This document shows positions 1-9,716 of a stretch of 64,000 nucleotides of DNA, piece by piece. The position numbers were made by a program, and so were the translations under genes. The notes beneath the pieces were generated by a model. The model had not been told where the DNA came from and made no database searches. It saw only the letters and a list, made by a program, of their open reading frames with translations. How positions within the stretch are numbered: the first letter of the stretch is position 1; each line of letters starts with the position of its first letter. The DNA comes from Acinetobacter baumannii. GTDB lineage: Bacteria; Pseudomonadota; Gammaproteobacteria; Pseudomonadales; Moraxellaceae. The stretch lies in contig NZ_CP046654.1 of NCBI RefSeq assembly GCF_009759685.1, forward strand, positions 2,356,001 to 2,420,000, read 5' to 3'.

Positions 1-1
1 T

Positions 2-433
2 CGTGTTTTAGATGTCAGCCTACGCGGAACGCTTATTATGTCGCAAGCGGTTATTCCATCTATGAAAGCAAATGGTGGTGGAAGTATTGTCTGTCTATCT
101 TCAGTTTCAGCACAACGTGGTGGCGGTATCTTTGGCGGACCGCATTATAGCGCTGCAAAGGCAGGCGTGTTAGGTCTGGCAAAAGCGATGGCTCGTGAGT
201 TTGGTGGTGACCAGATTCGTGTAAATTCTCTTACTCCAGGTCTAATCCAGACTGATATTACTGGCGGTTTAATGAATGATGACCGTCGTCACGACATTCT
301 GGCTGGTATTCCGCTGGGCCGTTTAGGTAAAGCACAAGACGTTGCAAATGCAGCACTATTTTTGGCAAGTGACCTGTCAGCTTATTTGACTGGTGTAACA
401 CTCGATGTAAATGGTGGCATGCTTATTCATTAA
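2..433 (+). CDS. SDR-family oxidoreductase, 5' end cut by window
   Basis: Short-chain dehydrogenase/reductase, probably NAD(P)-dependent oxidation of a hydroxyl group on a sugar or polyol; the substrate cannot be read from sequence. The frame is open from base 2, so the Rossmann N-terminus with its TGxxxGxG motif lies outside the window. What remains shows the catalytic Ser region (CLSSVSAQ), the YSAAK active-site Tyr/Lys pair and the post-catalytic NSLTPG motif, then a normal family C-terminus (LDVNGGML). It is followed after 72 bases by an MFS transporter and a split transketolase on the same strand, so it is probably part of one catabolic operon. The family assignment is firm and the role is inferred. 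Confidence 0.9.
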   Translation, partial: RVLDVSLRGTLIMSQAVIPSMKANGGGSIVCLSSVSAQRGGGIFGGPHYSAAKAGVLGLAKAMAREFGGDQIRVNSLTPGLIQTDITGGLMNDDRRHDILAGIPLGRLGKAQDVANAALFLASDLSAYLTGVTLDVNGGMLIH

Positions 434-505
434 ACGCTCACCATTTAAATAAAAATAGAATGATGGCCACAAGAGGATACTGTGGCCAAATGTAAAGGGA
501 TTCGC

Positions 506-1810
506 ATGATGGATACAGTATTTTCATCTGAAGTAGATACAACGGTTCGTAAATCGGCGTATCGAAAAATTGCATTTCGGCTCATGCCATTTTTAATGCT
601 TTGTTATTTTTGTGCCTATTTAGATCGGGTAAATGTGGGTTTTGCCAAGCTCCAAATGATGAGCGATTTACAGTTTAGTGAAGCTGTATATGGGTTAGGC
701 GCAGGGATTTTCTTTATTGGTTACTTTCTCTGTGAAGTACCAAGTAATATTGTGCTTCATAAAGTAGGTGCACGGCGTTGGATTGCCCGTATCATGATTA
801 CATGGGGCATTTTGTCAGGCTGTTTTGCCTTTGTTCAAACCGAATGGCAATTTTACACCTTACGTTTTTTGCTTGGTGTTGCTGAAGCCGGCTTGGCTCC
901 GGGATTATTGCTTTACCTCACTTACTGGTTCCCATCTTACCGCCGCGCGCGCATGACCGTACTTTGGTTTATCGCGATTCCAATTTCAGGAATGATTGGT
1001 GGACCACTTTCAGGCTTAATCATGGACCGAATGAGCGGTGTACATGGCTGGTTTGGCTGGCAGTGGATGTTTGTAATTGAAGCCATTCCTACCGTACTTG
1101 TTGGCCTATTGGTACTCGCTGTTTTAAAAGACTCTGTTCAAGATGCCAACTGGTTAACCCAAGACGAAAAAAATTTGGTGAAGCAAGAGCTTGCTCAAGA
1201 TAACCAGCATAAAGAAGGCCATGCAAGCGTTAAAGAATTCATCGCGGATAAACGTTTATGGCTACTCGCAGGTATCTACTTTTGTGTAGTGATGGGCCAA
1301 TACGCCATTACATTTTGGTTGCCAACTCTCATTCGTAACTCGGGCATTAGTGATAACTGGCATATTGGTTTGCTCACAAGCCTGCCTTATATGTGTGCGA
1401 TTGTGGTCATGATTTTGGCAGGGCGTAGTGGTGACCATTTCCAAGAACGCCGCTGGCACTTAATTATTCCGATGTGTGCAGGTGCTATAGCACTCACATT
1501 TGCGACTTTATTCGCTTCAAATCTAACGCTCTCTTTAATTTGCCTTTGCATCGCAGCCTCAGGTGTGCTGACGGCATCCTCTTTATTCTGGATGTTACCG
1601 ACCAACTTTTTGGGTGGTGTTTCCGCGGCGGCAGGTATTGCAGCAGTGAATAGCTTCGCCAATCTTGCAGGATTTTGCTCACCTTATTTAATCGGTTGGG
1701 TCACTACCAACACAGGTTCAAATGCAATCGGCATGTTCTTAATCACAACAGTATTAATTTTCGGTGCCAGTCTGGTTCTGCGTGTTCCGGCAAAACTGGT
1801 TAATCGTTAA
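506..1810 (+). CDS. MFS transporter, anion:cation symporter type
   Basis: Twelve-helix major facilitator protein of the ACS (anion:cation symporter) kind, which takes up organic acids such as tartrate, glucarate or hydroxyphenylacetate with protons. The first helix ends in YLDRVNVGFA, the D-R-x-N-x-G signature typical of this group, and a hydrophilic loop near the middle (around 220-250) separates the two six-helix halves. I place the start at the ATG at 506, five bases after AAGGGA; a GTG at 482 in the same frame with AAGAGG upstream would add eight residues and cannot be excluded. It sits between the SDR gene and the transketolase genes, so it probably imports their substrate. The substrate itself is unknown. 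Confidence 0.88.
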   Translation: MMDTVFSSEVDTTVRKSAYRKIAFRLMPFLMLCYFCAYLDRVNVGFAKLQMMSDLQFSEAVYGLGAGIFFIGYFLCEVPSNIVLHKVGARRWIARIMITWGILSGCFAFVQTEWQFYTLRFLLGVAEAGLAPGLLLYLTYWFPSYRRARMTVLWFIAIPISGMIGGPLSGLIMDRMSGVHGWFGWQWMFVIEAIPTVLVGLLVLAVLKDSVQDANWLTQDEKNLVKQELAQDNQHKEGHASVKEFIADKRLWLLAGIYFCVVMGQYAITFWLPTLIRNSGISDNWHIGLLTSLPYMCAIVVMILAGRSGDHFQERRWHLIIPMCAGAIALTFATLFASNLTLSLICLCIAASGVLTASSLFWMLPTNFLGGVSAAAGIAAVNSFANLAGFCSPYLIGWVTTNTGSNAIGMFLITTVLIFGASLVLRVPAKLVNR

Positions 1811-1823
1811 GAAGGAATAGTAA

Positions 1824-2675
1824 ATGACAATGTTAAATGTTGATAAAGTAGGCCAAATTGCCGAGTTGCAACAACGTGCCTACCACATTCGCCAACATGC
1901 TTTACGTATGGGGCAAGTACAAGGCCAAGGCTATGTTGGACAAGCCTTGGGTGCAGCAGATCTACTGGCAGTATCTTATTTCCATGCCATGAAATATCAA
2001 CCGGAAAATCCAGAGTGGGAAGGCCGTGACCGTTTTTATCTTTCTATTGGGCACTATGCAATTGCACTCTATGCAGCCTTAATTGAAGCAAAAACTATTC
2101 CGCTTGAAGAGCTTGAAACCTATGGTGCAGATGACAGTCGTTTACCGATGTCGGGTATGGCTTCTTACACACCGGGTATGGAAATTACAGGTGGCTCATT
2201 GGGGCATGGTCTTGGAATTGCAGTCGGTGCATGTCTAGGACTGAAACAGAAAAAGTCGGATGCTTTTGTTTATAACTTACTGTCCGATGGAGAGCTAAAT
2301 GAAGGCTCAACATGGGAGGCGGTAATGTCTGCTTCTCATTGGAAACTAGATAACTTGATTGCCATTATTGATGTGAATAATCAGCAGGCAGATGGACATT
2401 CCAGCGAAATTTTAGCGTTTGAGCCAATTATTGATCGTTGGCAGTCTTTTGGTTGGTACACGCAGCGCGTAGATGGCAACGATATGGAAGCTTTGCTTGA
2501 GGCATTCGATCAAGCACGCAACCATGAGGGAGCATGCCCACGTGTCATTATTTGTGACACCAAAATGGGTAAAGGCGTGTCGTTCTTGGAAAGCCGCGAA
2601 AAAACACACTTCATTCGTGTTGATGAACATGAATGGGATGACGCTTTAAATATTTTGACCCACTACGGACAGTAA
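1824..2675 (+). CDS. Transketolase, N-terminal (TPP-binding) subunit
   Basis: First half of a split transketolase, 283 residues, carrying the thiamine diphosphate/Mg-binding domain. The GSLGHGLG segment and the SDGELNEGSTWEA...IDVNN stretch are the family's TPP motif (GDG-x25-30-NN type, here with S for the first G). Split transketolases of this kind are common in dedicated sugar catabolic operons, while the housekeeping enzyme is a single long chain. The gene starts 13 bases after the MFS stop, behind an AGGAA ribosome site, and is followed 10 bases later by the partner subunit. Which ketose is cleaved is not visible. Confidence 0.92.
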   Translation: MTMLNVDKVGQIAELQQRAYHIRQHALRMGQVQGQGYVGQALGAADLLAVSYFHAMKYQPENPEWEGRDRFYLSIGHYAIALYAALIEAKTIPLEELETYGADDSRLPMSGMASYTPGMEITGGSLGHGLGIAVGACLGLKQKKSDAFVYNLLSDGELNEGSTWEAVMSASHWKLDNLIAIIDVNNQQADGHSSEILAFEPIIDRWQSFGWYTQRVDGNDMEALLEAFDQARNHEGACPRVIICDTKMGKGVSFLESREKTHFIRVDEHEWDDALNILTHYGQ

Positions 2676-2685
2676 GGAATACACC

Positions 2686-3690
2686 ATGAGCCAGTTAGCT
2701 AATCCTCCTAAGAAAAAACTAACCACTTCGGCAATGATTGCTTCTATTGCTGCCGAGGGCCAACCGACCAAACCAGCACCATTTGGACATGCACTGAATG
2801 CCTTGGCAAAAGAGCGTGACGATATCGTAGGTTTGTCAGCAGATTTATCAAAATATACTGACCTACATATTTTTGCCAAAGAAAACCCAGACAAGTTTTT
2901 CCAAATGGGCATGGCAGAACAACTTTTGATGAGTGCAGCAGCAGGACTTGCTCGTGAAGGATTTGTTCCTTTTGCGACCACCTATGCCGTGTTTGCATCA
3001 CGCCGTGCCTATGACTTTATTTGTATGGCAATTGCGGAAGATAATCTGAATGTCAAAATTGTGGCGGCACTTCCGGGATTAACCACGGGTTATGGCCCAA
3101 GTCATCAGGCGACAGATGATATTGCAATTTTCCGTGCTATGCCGAACTTGATGGTTATTGATCCATGTGATGCCTTTGAAATCGAACAGGCGATTCCTCA
3201 GATTGCCGCGCATAATGGTCCGGTATATATGCGTTTATTACGCGGTCAGGTTCCGTTAGTGCTCGATAAATACAACTACCAGTTTAAATTGGGTAAGGCA
3301 CAGGTGATTAAACCGGGTAAAGATTTACTCATTATTTCCACTGGTCTATTGACTATGCGTGCGCTTGAGGCAGCCGAAGAGCTTGAAAAAGAGGGCATTG
3401 AGGTTTCAGTGCTGCATGTGCCTACCATTAAGCCTTTAGATGAACAAACTATTTTGGATGAAGTCGCTAAAGGTGGGCGACCTGTTTTAACTGCTGAAAA
3501 TCATTCAGTGATTGGTGGTTTAGGTGAAGCTGTCGGCTCACTACTTCTAAGAAATGGGCAACATCCTCGTTTTGACATGATTGGTTTGCCAGATGCATTT
3601 TTAGATGCAGGCGCATTACCCACTTTGCATGATCGATATGGTATTTCAACAGAAGCAGTTAAAGAGAAGATTAAGTCACATTTGAAGTAG
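2686..3690 (+). CDS. Transketolase, C-terminal subunit
   Basis: Second half of the split transketolase, 334 residues, with the pyrimidine-binding domain (about 30-190, including MGMAEQLL, whose Glu normally activates the TPP aminopyrimidine) and the C-terminal transketolase domain (about 200-330). It should form a heterotetramer with the upstream subunit and transfer a two-carbon ketol unit to an aldose phosphate acceptor. It is the last gene before a strong terminator, which closes the SDR-MFS-transketolase unit. Family assignment is secure. The pathway could be a pentose, branched sugar, tetrulose or sulfosugar route, and I cannot choose among these. Confidence 0.92.
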   Translation: MSQLANPPKKKLTTSAMIASIAAEGQPTKPAPFGHALNALAKERDDIVGLSADLSKYTDLHIFAKENPDKFFQMGMAEQLLMSAAAGLAREGFVPFATTYAVFASRRAYDFICMAIAEDNLNVKIVAALPGLTTGYGPSHQATDDIAIFRAMPNLMVIDPCDAFEIEQAIPQIAAHNGPVYMRLLRGQVPLVLDKYNYQFKLGKAQVIKPGKDLLIISTGLLTMRALEAAEELEKEGIEVSVLHVPTIKPLDEQTILDEVAKGGRPVLTAENHSVIGGLGEAVGSLLLRNGQHPRFDMIGLPDAFLDAGALPTLHDRYGISTEAVKEKIKSHLK

Positions 3691-3711
3691 AAAGATTAAA
3701 CTTTCAAATTG

Positions 3712-3749
3712 AAAAGGGCGTGATGGAAATTCCTTCACGCCCTATTTTT
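3712..3749. terminator. Bidirectional terminator, transketolase / metH
   Basis: Stem of 13 pairs with one mismatch (3716-3728 with 3730-3742, GGGCGTGA...TCACGCCC), flanked by A-rich and T-rich runs so that it can stop both the plus-strand transketolase transcript and the minus-strand metH transcript. Confidence 0.85.
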
Positions 3750-3769
3750 AAACAGGGTTATTTAAAAAC

Positions 3770-6700
3770 CTAAACAATCGAGTCATCTAAATTCGGAGCT
3801 AACCAACGCTTCGCTTCATCCAGTGTCCAACCTTTACGTTTCGCATAATCTTCAAGTTGGTCTTGAGAGATTTTACCTACGTTAAAGTATTCGCTTTGTG
3901 GATGTGAATAATAGAAACCACTTACCGAAGATGGTGGCATCATTGCAAAGTGTTCAGTGAGTTTAGTACCAATTTTATCGGTAGAACCTAACCAGTCAAA
4001 CAACACTGCTTTTTCAGAGTGCTCAGGGCAAGCAGGGTAACCTGGTGCAGGGCGAATACCGACATATTTCTCTTTAATCAGTTCTTCATTGCTGAGCTGT
4101 TCGTCAGCTTTATAGCCCCAGAACTCTTTACGAATGCGTTCATGTAAGTGTTCGGCAAAAGCTTCAGCAAAACGGTCAGCTAATGACTGCACTAAAATTG
4201 CAGAGTAGTCATCACCTTTGGCTTTGTATTCATTTGCCAGTTCTTCTGCACCAAAAATCGATACAGTAAATCCGCCCAAGTAGTCTTGCTGCTCGCGGTC
4301 AGCACGAATGTAATCTGCCAAAGACAAGTTTGGTTTGCCTGTCACTTTGTCAGATTGCTGACGTAAGTGCTCAAAAGTATGTGTAACATTTTGCCCCGCT
4401 TCATCAAATACGCTGACGGTGTCTGCGTCAGTGCGCTGTGCTGGGAACATACCGAATACGGCACGAGCATCAAAACGGTTGTTGTCGATAATATCTTTTA
4501 ACATTGCTTGAGCTTGGTTGTACAAGTCAGTTGCTGCTTCGCCGACCACTTCATCTTCTAAAATTTTCGGGAATTTACCTGCCAAGCTCCAAGAAATAAA
4601 GAATGGTGTCCAGTCAAAATAATCCACGAGTGTAGCAAGCGGATAATTCTTTAAAACTTGTGTTCCCAAAAGATTTGGTTTTGGTGGCACATAGCTTTCA
4701 TCAATTTTAAAACCATTTTCAACCGACTCTTTATAAGTCAGTTTGGCCGCTTTTGGTTGTTTGTTGGCTAAACGCTCACGAATTTTGGCATATTCAGCAC
4801 GATGCTCTTCAATAAATGCACCACGCATTTCTTTCGAAAGCAAGGTTGTCGCTACACCAACAGCACGTGAAGCATCGGCAACATAAATTACCGCATCGTT
4901 TTGATACTGAGGGTCAATTTTTACTGCTGTGTGGGCTTTAGAAGTGGTTGCGCCACCAATTAATAAAGGAATGTTAAAGCCTTTACGCTGCATTTCTTTA
5001 GCAACAAATACCATCTCATCTAAAGATGGGGTGATCAGACCAGATAACCCAATGATGTCACATTTTTCATCAATTGCAGTTTGCAAGATTTTCTCGCAAG
5101 GGACCATTACGCCAAGGTCAACAATGTCATAGCCATTACAGCCAAGTACTACGCCTACAATATTTTTACCAATATCGTGTACGTCACCTTTAACCGTTGC
5201 CATTAGGACTTTACCTTTAGACTGTCCTTCGGTCTTTTCAGCTTCGATGTACGGGTTGAGCCATGCTACTGCTTGTTTCATGACTCGGGCAGATTTTACA
5301 ACTTGTGGCAAGAACATTTTGCCTGAACCGAACAAGTCACCGACCACATTCATGCCGTCCATCAGTGGCCCTTCAATTACATCTAAAGGACGTTTTGATT
5401 TTAAGCGGGCTTCTTCGGTGTCTTGGTCAATATAAGTCGTAATACCTTTAACCAAGGCATATTCAAGACGTTTTTCAACTGACTCATTACGCCATTCAAG
5501 GTTTTCGGCTTCTTTTGTTGCACCACCTTGTCCACGGTATTTTTCTGCAACTTCAAGTAATTTTTCAGTCGCAGCCTGACCAGACTCACCTTGATTCTGA
5601 TTTAAAATGACATCTTCAACCGCTTCTTTTAGCTCGGTAGGAATATCATCATAAATAGCCATTTGACCTGCGTTCACAATACCCATGGTCATGCCTTGTT
5701 TGATGGCATGGTACAAGAATACAGAGTGAATGGCTTCACGAACTGGCTCATTACCACGGAATGAGAACGAAACGTTAGACACACCGCCAGAAATCATGGC
5801 ATGCGGTAAGTTCTGTTTAATCCAGCCCGTTGCTTCAATAAAATCGACTGCGTAGTTGTTATGTTCTTCAATACCAGTCGCAACTGCAAATACGTTCGGG
5901 TCAAAAATAATATCTTCAGCAGGGAAGCCTACTTCGTTTACTAAAATGTCATAAGAGCGCTTACAGATTTCACGTTTACGTTCAGCAGTGTCGGCCTGAC
6001 CTACTTCGTCAAAGGCCATCACAATAATTGCAGCACCATATTGACGGCAGAGGCGGGCCTTTTCAACAAACTCGTCATAACCTTCTTTTAAGGAAATTGA
6101 GTTAACAACCGGTTTACCTTGTACGCATTTTAAGCCGGCTTCAATGATTTCCCATTTTGATGAGTCAATCATGATCGGTACACGTGAAATGTCAGGTTCG
6201 GATGCTACAAGGTTTAAGAAATGCACCATCGCATTTTGCGAATCGAGCATCCCTTCATCCATGTTAATGTCAATAATCTGTGCGCCAGCTTCGACTTGTT
6301 GCTGTGCAACTTCTAAAGCTTCGGCAAAGTTCTCTTCACGAATGAGACGTAAGAATTTTTTAGAACCGGTAACGTTAGTACGTTCACCCACGTTAACGAA
6401 CAATGAGTCATCATAAATATTAAATGGTTCTAAACCACTCAAACGACAAGCAGGTACAGTTTCAGGCACTTGGCGAGGGGCTATATCTTTTACCGCATTG
6501 GCAATCGCGCGGATATGGTCTGGTGTTGTACCACAGCAACCACCAGTAATATTGATTAAGCCGCTTTCTGCAAATTCTTTTAAGAATGCTGCCGTTTGTT
6601 CTGGCGTTTCGTCATATTCACCAAATGCGTTTGGTAAGCCTGCATTTGGGTGCGCTGAAACAAACGTATCTGCTACATCGGAAATGGTTTTTACGTGAGG

Positions 6701-7456
6701 GCGCATGGCATCTGCACCAAGGGCACAGTTAAAACCGATTGAAAGCAAATCGCCATGACGAACCGAGTTCCAGAAAGCTTCCGCTGTCTGACCTGTTAAA
6801 GTACGGCCTGATGCATCGGTAATGGTCCCTGAAATCATAATTGGTAATTCGCGACCAATTTGTTTAAAGACTTCTTTGACTGCAAAAATCGCTGCTTTAC
6901 AGTTTAAAGTATCAAATACGGTTTCAATCAGGATAATGTCTGCACCACCTTCAATTAGTGCATGAGTCGCTTCAATATAATTTTCTTTTAGTTCATCAAA
7001 GCTAATGTTACGAAAAGCAGGGTTATTCACATCTGGAGAGATTGAACATGTACGAGATGTTGGCCCCAGTACACCTGCCACAAAACGCGGTTTGTCTGGA
7101 GTCGAATATTTTTCGCAAGCTGCTTTGGCTAAACGTGCTGCTTCACGGTTAATCTCTGGAACAAGCTCTTCCATGTGATAGTCAGACATTGAAACACGTG
7201 TGCCGTTAAAGCTGTTGGTTTCAATAATATCTGCACCAGCATCGAGGTAGGCTTCATGAATACCTTGAATGATTTGAGGCTGTGTTAAAACCAAAAGGTC
7301 ATTGTTACCTTTTAAGTCATGTGCCCAATCAGCAAAACGCTCACCACGGTAGTCAGCTTCTTCCAATTTATGGCGCTGGATCATGGTTCCCATTGCACCA
7401 TCAATAATCAGAATGCGTTTAGCAAGAAGCGCTTTTAGGGTGGCAAGCGTAGACAT
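3770..7456 (-). CDS. metH: Cobalamin-dependent methionine synthase
   Basis: Transfers the methyl group of 5-methyltetrahydrofolate to homocysteine through methylcobalamin. At 1228 residues it has the standard four-module order: homocysteine-binding domain (1 to about 330, with GGCCGT zinc-ligand cysteines), pterin-binding domain (about 350-640, starting at [10 protein letters not shown]), cobalamin domain with the DVHDIGKN motif whose His is the lower axial cobalt ligand (around residue 760), and the SAM-dependent reactivation domain with [12 protein letters not shown]. Length matches E. coli MetH almost exactly. Transcribed alone; I saw no cobalamin or SAM riboswitch fold in the 5' region, which instead holds inverted repeats (see 7601-7644). 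Confidence 0.98.
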   Translation of the reverse strand: MSTLATLKALLAKRILIIDGAMGTMIQRHKLEEADYRGERFADWAHDLKGNNDLLVLTQPQIIQGIHEAYLDAGADIIETNSFNGTRVSMSDYHMEELVPEINREAARLAKAACEKYSTPDKPRFVAGVLGPTSRTCSISPDVNNPAFRNISFDELKENYIEATHALIEGGADIILIETVFDTLNCKAAIFAVKEVFKQIGRELPIMISGTITDASGRTLTGQTAEAFWNSVRHGDLLSIGFNCALGADAMRPHVKTISDVADTFVSAHPNAGLPNAFGEYDETPEQTAAFLKEFAESGLINITGGCCGTTPDHIRAIANAVKDIAPRQVPETVPACRLSGLEPFNIYDDSLFVNVGERTNVTGSKKFLRLIREENFAEALEVAQQQVEAGAQIIDINMDEGMLDSQNAMVHFLNLVASEPDISRVPIMIDSSKWEIIEAGLKCVQGKPVVNSISLKEGYDEFVEKARLCRQYGAAIIVMAFDEVGQADTAERKREICKRSYDILVNEVGFPAEDIIFDPNVFAVATGIEEHNNYAVDFIEATGWIKQNLPHAMISGGVSNVSFSFRGNEPVREAIHSVFLYHAIKQGMTMGIVNAGQMAIYDDIPTELKEAVEDVILNQNQGESGQAATEKLLEVAEKYRGQGGATKEAENLEWRNESVEKRLEYALVKGITTYIDQDTEEARLKSKRPLDVIEGPLMDGMNVVGDLFGSGKMFLPQVVKSARVMKQAVAWLNPYIEAEKTEGQSKGKVLMATVKGDVHDIGKNIVGVVLGCNGYDIVDLGVMVPCEKILQTAIDEKCDIIGLSGLITPSLDEMVFVAKEMQRKGFNIPLLIGGATTSKAHTAVKIDPQYQNDAVIYVADASRAVGVATTLLSKEMRGAFIEEHRAEYAKIRERLANKQPKAAKLTYKESVENGFKIDESYVPPKPNLLGTQVLKNYPLATLVDYFDWTPFFISWSLAGKFPKILEDEVVGEAATDLYNQAQAMLKDIIDNNRFDARAVFGMFPAQRTDADTVSVFDEAGQNVTHTFEHLRQQSDKVTGKPNLSLADYIRADREQQDYLGGFTVSIFGAEELANEYKAKGDDYSAILVQSLADRFAEAFAEHLHERIRKEFWGYKADEQLSNEELIKEKYVGIRPAPGYPACPEHSEKAVLFDWLGSTDKIGTKLTEHFAMMPPSSVSGFYYSHPQSEYFNVGKISQDQLEDYAKRKGWTLDEAKRWLAPNLDDSIV

Positions 7457-7600
7457 AGAAAACCCCGATCTTTATATGAATTTAAAAATGCGGCGCTATT
7501 GTAACAGAATAGCAGCACAAATGATGATCTACGAAGGTCAGGTGTAGCTGACTAAAAAGTTAAAAAAGAGATCGCTTTATGTCAAAAACAAAAGAATTTT

Positions 7601-7644
7601 CATGAAATATTCATCAAATGATCATGATATTGAAATATTTCATG
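7601..7644. promoter_or_regulatory. 11-bp inverted repeat, possible operator
   Basis: CATGAAATATT at 7601-7611 is repeated exactly as its reverse complement at 7634-7644, 22 bases apart. The right arm lies in a 12-base palindrome TGAAATATTTCA (7632-7643). The TGAA...TTCA halves recall MetR sites, but the internal spacing (3 and 4 bases) does not match the usual 5. It lies about 150 bases upstream of metH and 275 upstream of pit. Confidence 0.4.
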
Positions 7645-7852
7645 CTCAATATGCCGAAATATTACAGTTGCTTTGTATGAAAAATAGACACATGGGTCAT
7701 TTTATTTATTTTTTTGCTGTAAAAATAAGCACAAAAGGAGCTCATAATTAATGGTTTAAATTATTGTATTTTAAGAAAAAAATAAAAACAGTCGGGGAAA
7801 GGTGCATCAAATGAGGTCAAAATATAAAAAATTGACTTCATCAGGCGCCTCT

Positions 7853-7870
7853 TTGTCATATAATTGTCAT
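7853..7870 (+). promoter_or_regulatory. Pho box (PhoB operator) upstream of pit
   Basis: Two copies of TTGTCAT (7853-7859 and 7864-7870) are exactly 11 bases apart, separated by a 4-base AT spacer. This is the architecture of the PhoB operator (CTGTCAT-N4-CTGTCAT). The box ends about ten bases before a TAAGAAT sequence that could be the -10, as expected when PhoB replaces the -35, and about 50 bases before the pit start. Phosphate-starvation control of pit is therefore inferred. Confidence 0.75.
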
Positions 7871-7918
7871 AATTTAATTTAAGAATACAGAGGATTTTAT
7901 TATCCTCTTACCGTCTGC

Positions 7919-9550
7919 ATGAATTCTAATCTACCCCCTGTTTCGGATTCAAAACTTGCGGCAAACCTGCAAGCAAAATCGACGAATGTACATGTCCCGA
8001 CACCTAAGTTTTTTATGCCGGTGTTTCTGACGATTATTATTGCAACACTTATTTATATTGGGTTTCAGGTCAGTGCTGATTTAGCGCATGTTCCACCTTT
8101 AAGCCTTTATTCAGTTATTCTTTTATCTACTGCACTCTTGATTGCACTAGGCTTTGAATTTGTAAACGGTTTCCATGACACTGCTAATGCAGTTGCAACG
8201 GTTATTTATACAAATGCTTTGCCTGCACCGGTTGCAGTCATGTGGGCAGGTTTTTGTAATTTCCTTGGGGTAATGGTCGCAAGTGGTGCTGTTGCGTATG
8301 GCATTATTGCATTGCTTCCAGTTGAACTTATTATGAACATGGGCAGTGGTGCTGGCTTTGCAATGGTTTTTGCATTGTTGATCGCTGCAATTCTTTGGAA
8401 TCTTGGCACTTGGTTCTTGGGAATTCCTGCTTCTAGCTCTCATACCTTGATTGGTTCAATCTTAGGTGTGGGTATTATGAATCATCTGTTGAGTGCATCG
8501 ACTGGCGTAACGACCAGTGGTGTTGATATGGATCAGGTGATTAAAGTAGGTAAGGCATTATTATTTTCTCCTTTAATTGGTTTTGCTTTTGCGGCAATTG
8601 TATTCTTGTTGGTTAAAACTATTTTCAAACGCCAATTAGAATTATTCCAGCCACCTGAAGGGAATAAGCCACCACCAGCAATCATTCGCGCAATTCTTAT
8701 CTTTACCTGTACAGGTGTGAGTTTTGCACATGGTTCTAATGATGGCCAAAAAGGTATGGGTCTTATCATGCTGATTTTGGTTGGTTTGGTGCCATTAGCT
8801 TATTCATTAAATAAAAACCTCGATACACAGCAGGTTCAATCATTCCATCAGCTTTCTTCTCAAACTGCGGTTTTGTTAAACCAAAATCAACCAGAATTGA
8901 CTGACGAAAAAGCGCGTGCGGTTTTAACTAAATACATTCAAACCAAGCAACAAACGCCTGAAGTTGTGCCTGCATTGGCAAGCATGACTGACCATTTGGG
9001 TGAGCGTGTTTCTAGCTATAGCAACTTAAAAGATATTCCAGAAGCTGCAATTAGCGAAATCCGTAATGACATGTATTTGAGCACAACGACGTTTAAGCGT
9101 TTGGATAAGGCAGATGCTTTACCAAAAATGGATGACTCACAGAAAAAGCTTGTGAAAGATTATCGTAGTAGCTTGGATTCATTCTTACAATACATTCCAA
9201 ACTGGGTGAAAGTGGCAGTCGCATTAGCGCTTGGACTTGGTACTATGGTTGGCTGGAAACGTATTGTGGTAACTGTCGGTGAGCGTATTGGTAAGCATCA
9301 CATGACTTATGGTCAAGGGATGTCTGCTGAACTTGTTGCAATGAGTACAATTGCTGCAGCAGATGGTTTAGGTATGCCGGTTTCAACAACACACGTTTTA
9401 AATAGTGCTGTTGCAGGTACTATGGTTGCCAATAAATCAGGCCTGAATTTCAATACTGTAAAAACAATTCTCTCTGCATGGGTATTTACACTTCCTGCAA
9501 CCATCTGTTTGTCTGGTGGTTTGTACTGGTTATTCTTACAGTTTGTATAA
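7919..9550 (+). CDS. pit: Pit-family inorganic phosphate transporter
   Basis: PHO4/Pit-type metal-phosphate:H+ symporter of the inner membrane, 543 residues. The two family repeats are present: FVNGFHDTANAVA (residues 81-93) and SFAHGSNDGQKGMG (268-281), plus a C-terminal block GMPVSTTHVLNSAV. A hydrophilic loop of about 130 residues (297-425) separates the halves and makes the protein longer than E. coli PitA (499). The gene is monocistronic, closed by a terminator at 9567-9593. An upstream Pho box suggests induction by phosphate limitation, unlike the classical constitutive low-affinity Pit. Confidence 0.95.
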   Translation: MNSNLPPVSDSKLAANLQAKSTNVHVPTPKFFMPVFLTIIIATLIYIGFQVSADLAHVPPLSLYSVILLSTALLIALGFEFVNGFHDTANAVATVIYTNALPAPVAVMWAGFCNFLGVMVASGAVAYGIIALLPVELIMNMGSGAGFAMVFALLIAAILWNLGTWFLGIPASSSHTLIGSILGVGIMNHLLSASTGVTTSGVDMDQVIKVGKALLFSPLIGFAFAAIVFLLVKTIFKRQLELFQPPEGNKPPPAIIRAILIFTCTGVSFAHGSNDGQKGMGLIMLILVGLVPLAYSLNKNLDTQQVQSFHQLSSQTAVLLNQNQPELTDEKARAVLTKYIQTKQQTPEVVPALASMTDHLGERVSSYSNLKDIPEAAISEIRNDMYLSTTTFKRLDKADALPKMDDSQKKLVKDYRSSLDSFLQYIPNWVKVAVALALGLGTMVGWKRIVVTVGERIGKHHMTYGQGMSAELVAMSTIAAADGLGMPVSTTHVLNSAVAGTMVANKSGLNFNTVKTILSAWVFTLPATICLSGGLYWLFLQFV

Positions 9551-9566
9551 AAGCATTTAAAAAATT

Positions 9567-9593
9567 AAAGCCACTGTTCACAGTGGCTTTTTT
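9567..9593 (+). terminator. pit terminator
   Basis: Perfect 10-bp stem AAAGCCACTG / CAGTGGCTTT with a TTCA loop, followed by a T run. Confidence 0.9.
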
Positions 9594-9716
9594 ATTTGTT
9601 TAGTTTTTAAAGTTGAGACTATTTTTCATGTACATTCATCTATAAATTAATAAGTTGTTATAGGCCATCAAAACAGCTTTATAGGTTGGGCTTAAACTTT
9701 TATATCAGGATATATT

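Larger units (their letters stand above)
7457..7918. other. metH/pit divergent intergenic region
   Basis: A 462-base AT-rich region with no convincing gene. It must contain both divergent promoters. The visible structure is the inverted repeat at 7601-7644 and the Pho box at 7853-7870, both listed separately. Confidence 0.6.

Noticed and set aside
7457..7560. Possible cobalamin or SAM/SAH riboswitch upstream of metH
   Set aside because: No B12-box-like or SAH/SAM riboswitch core sequence and too little paired structure in the leader.
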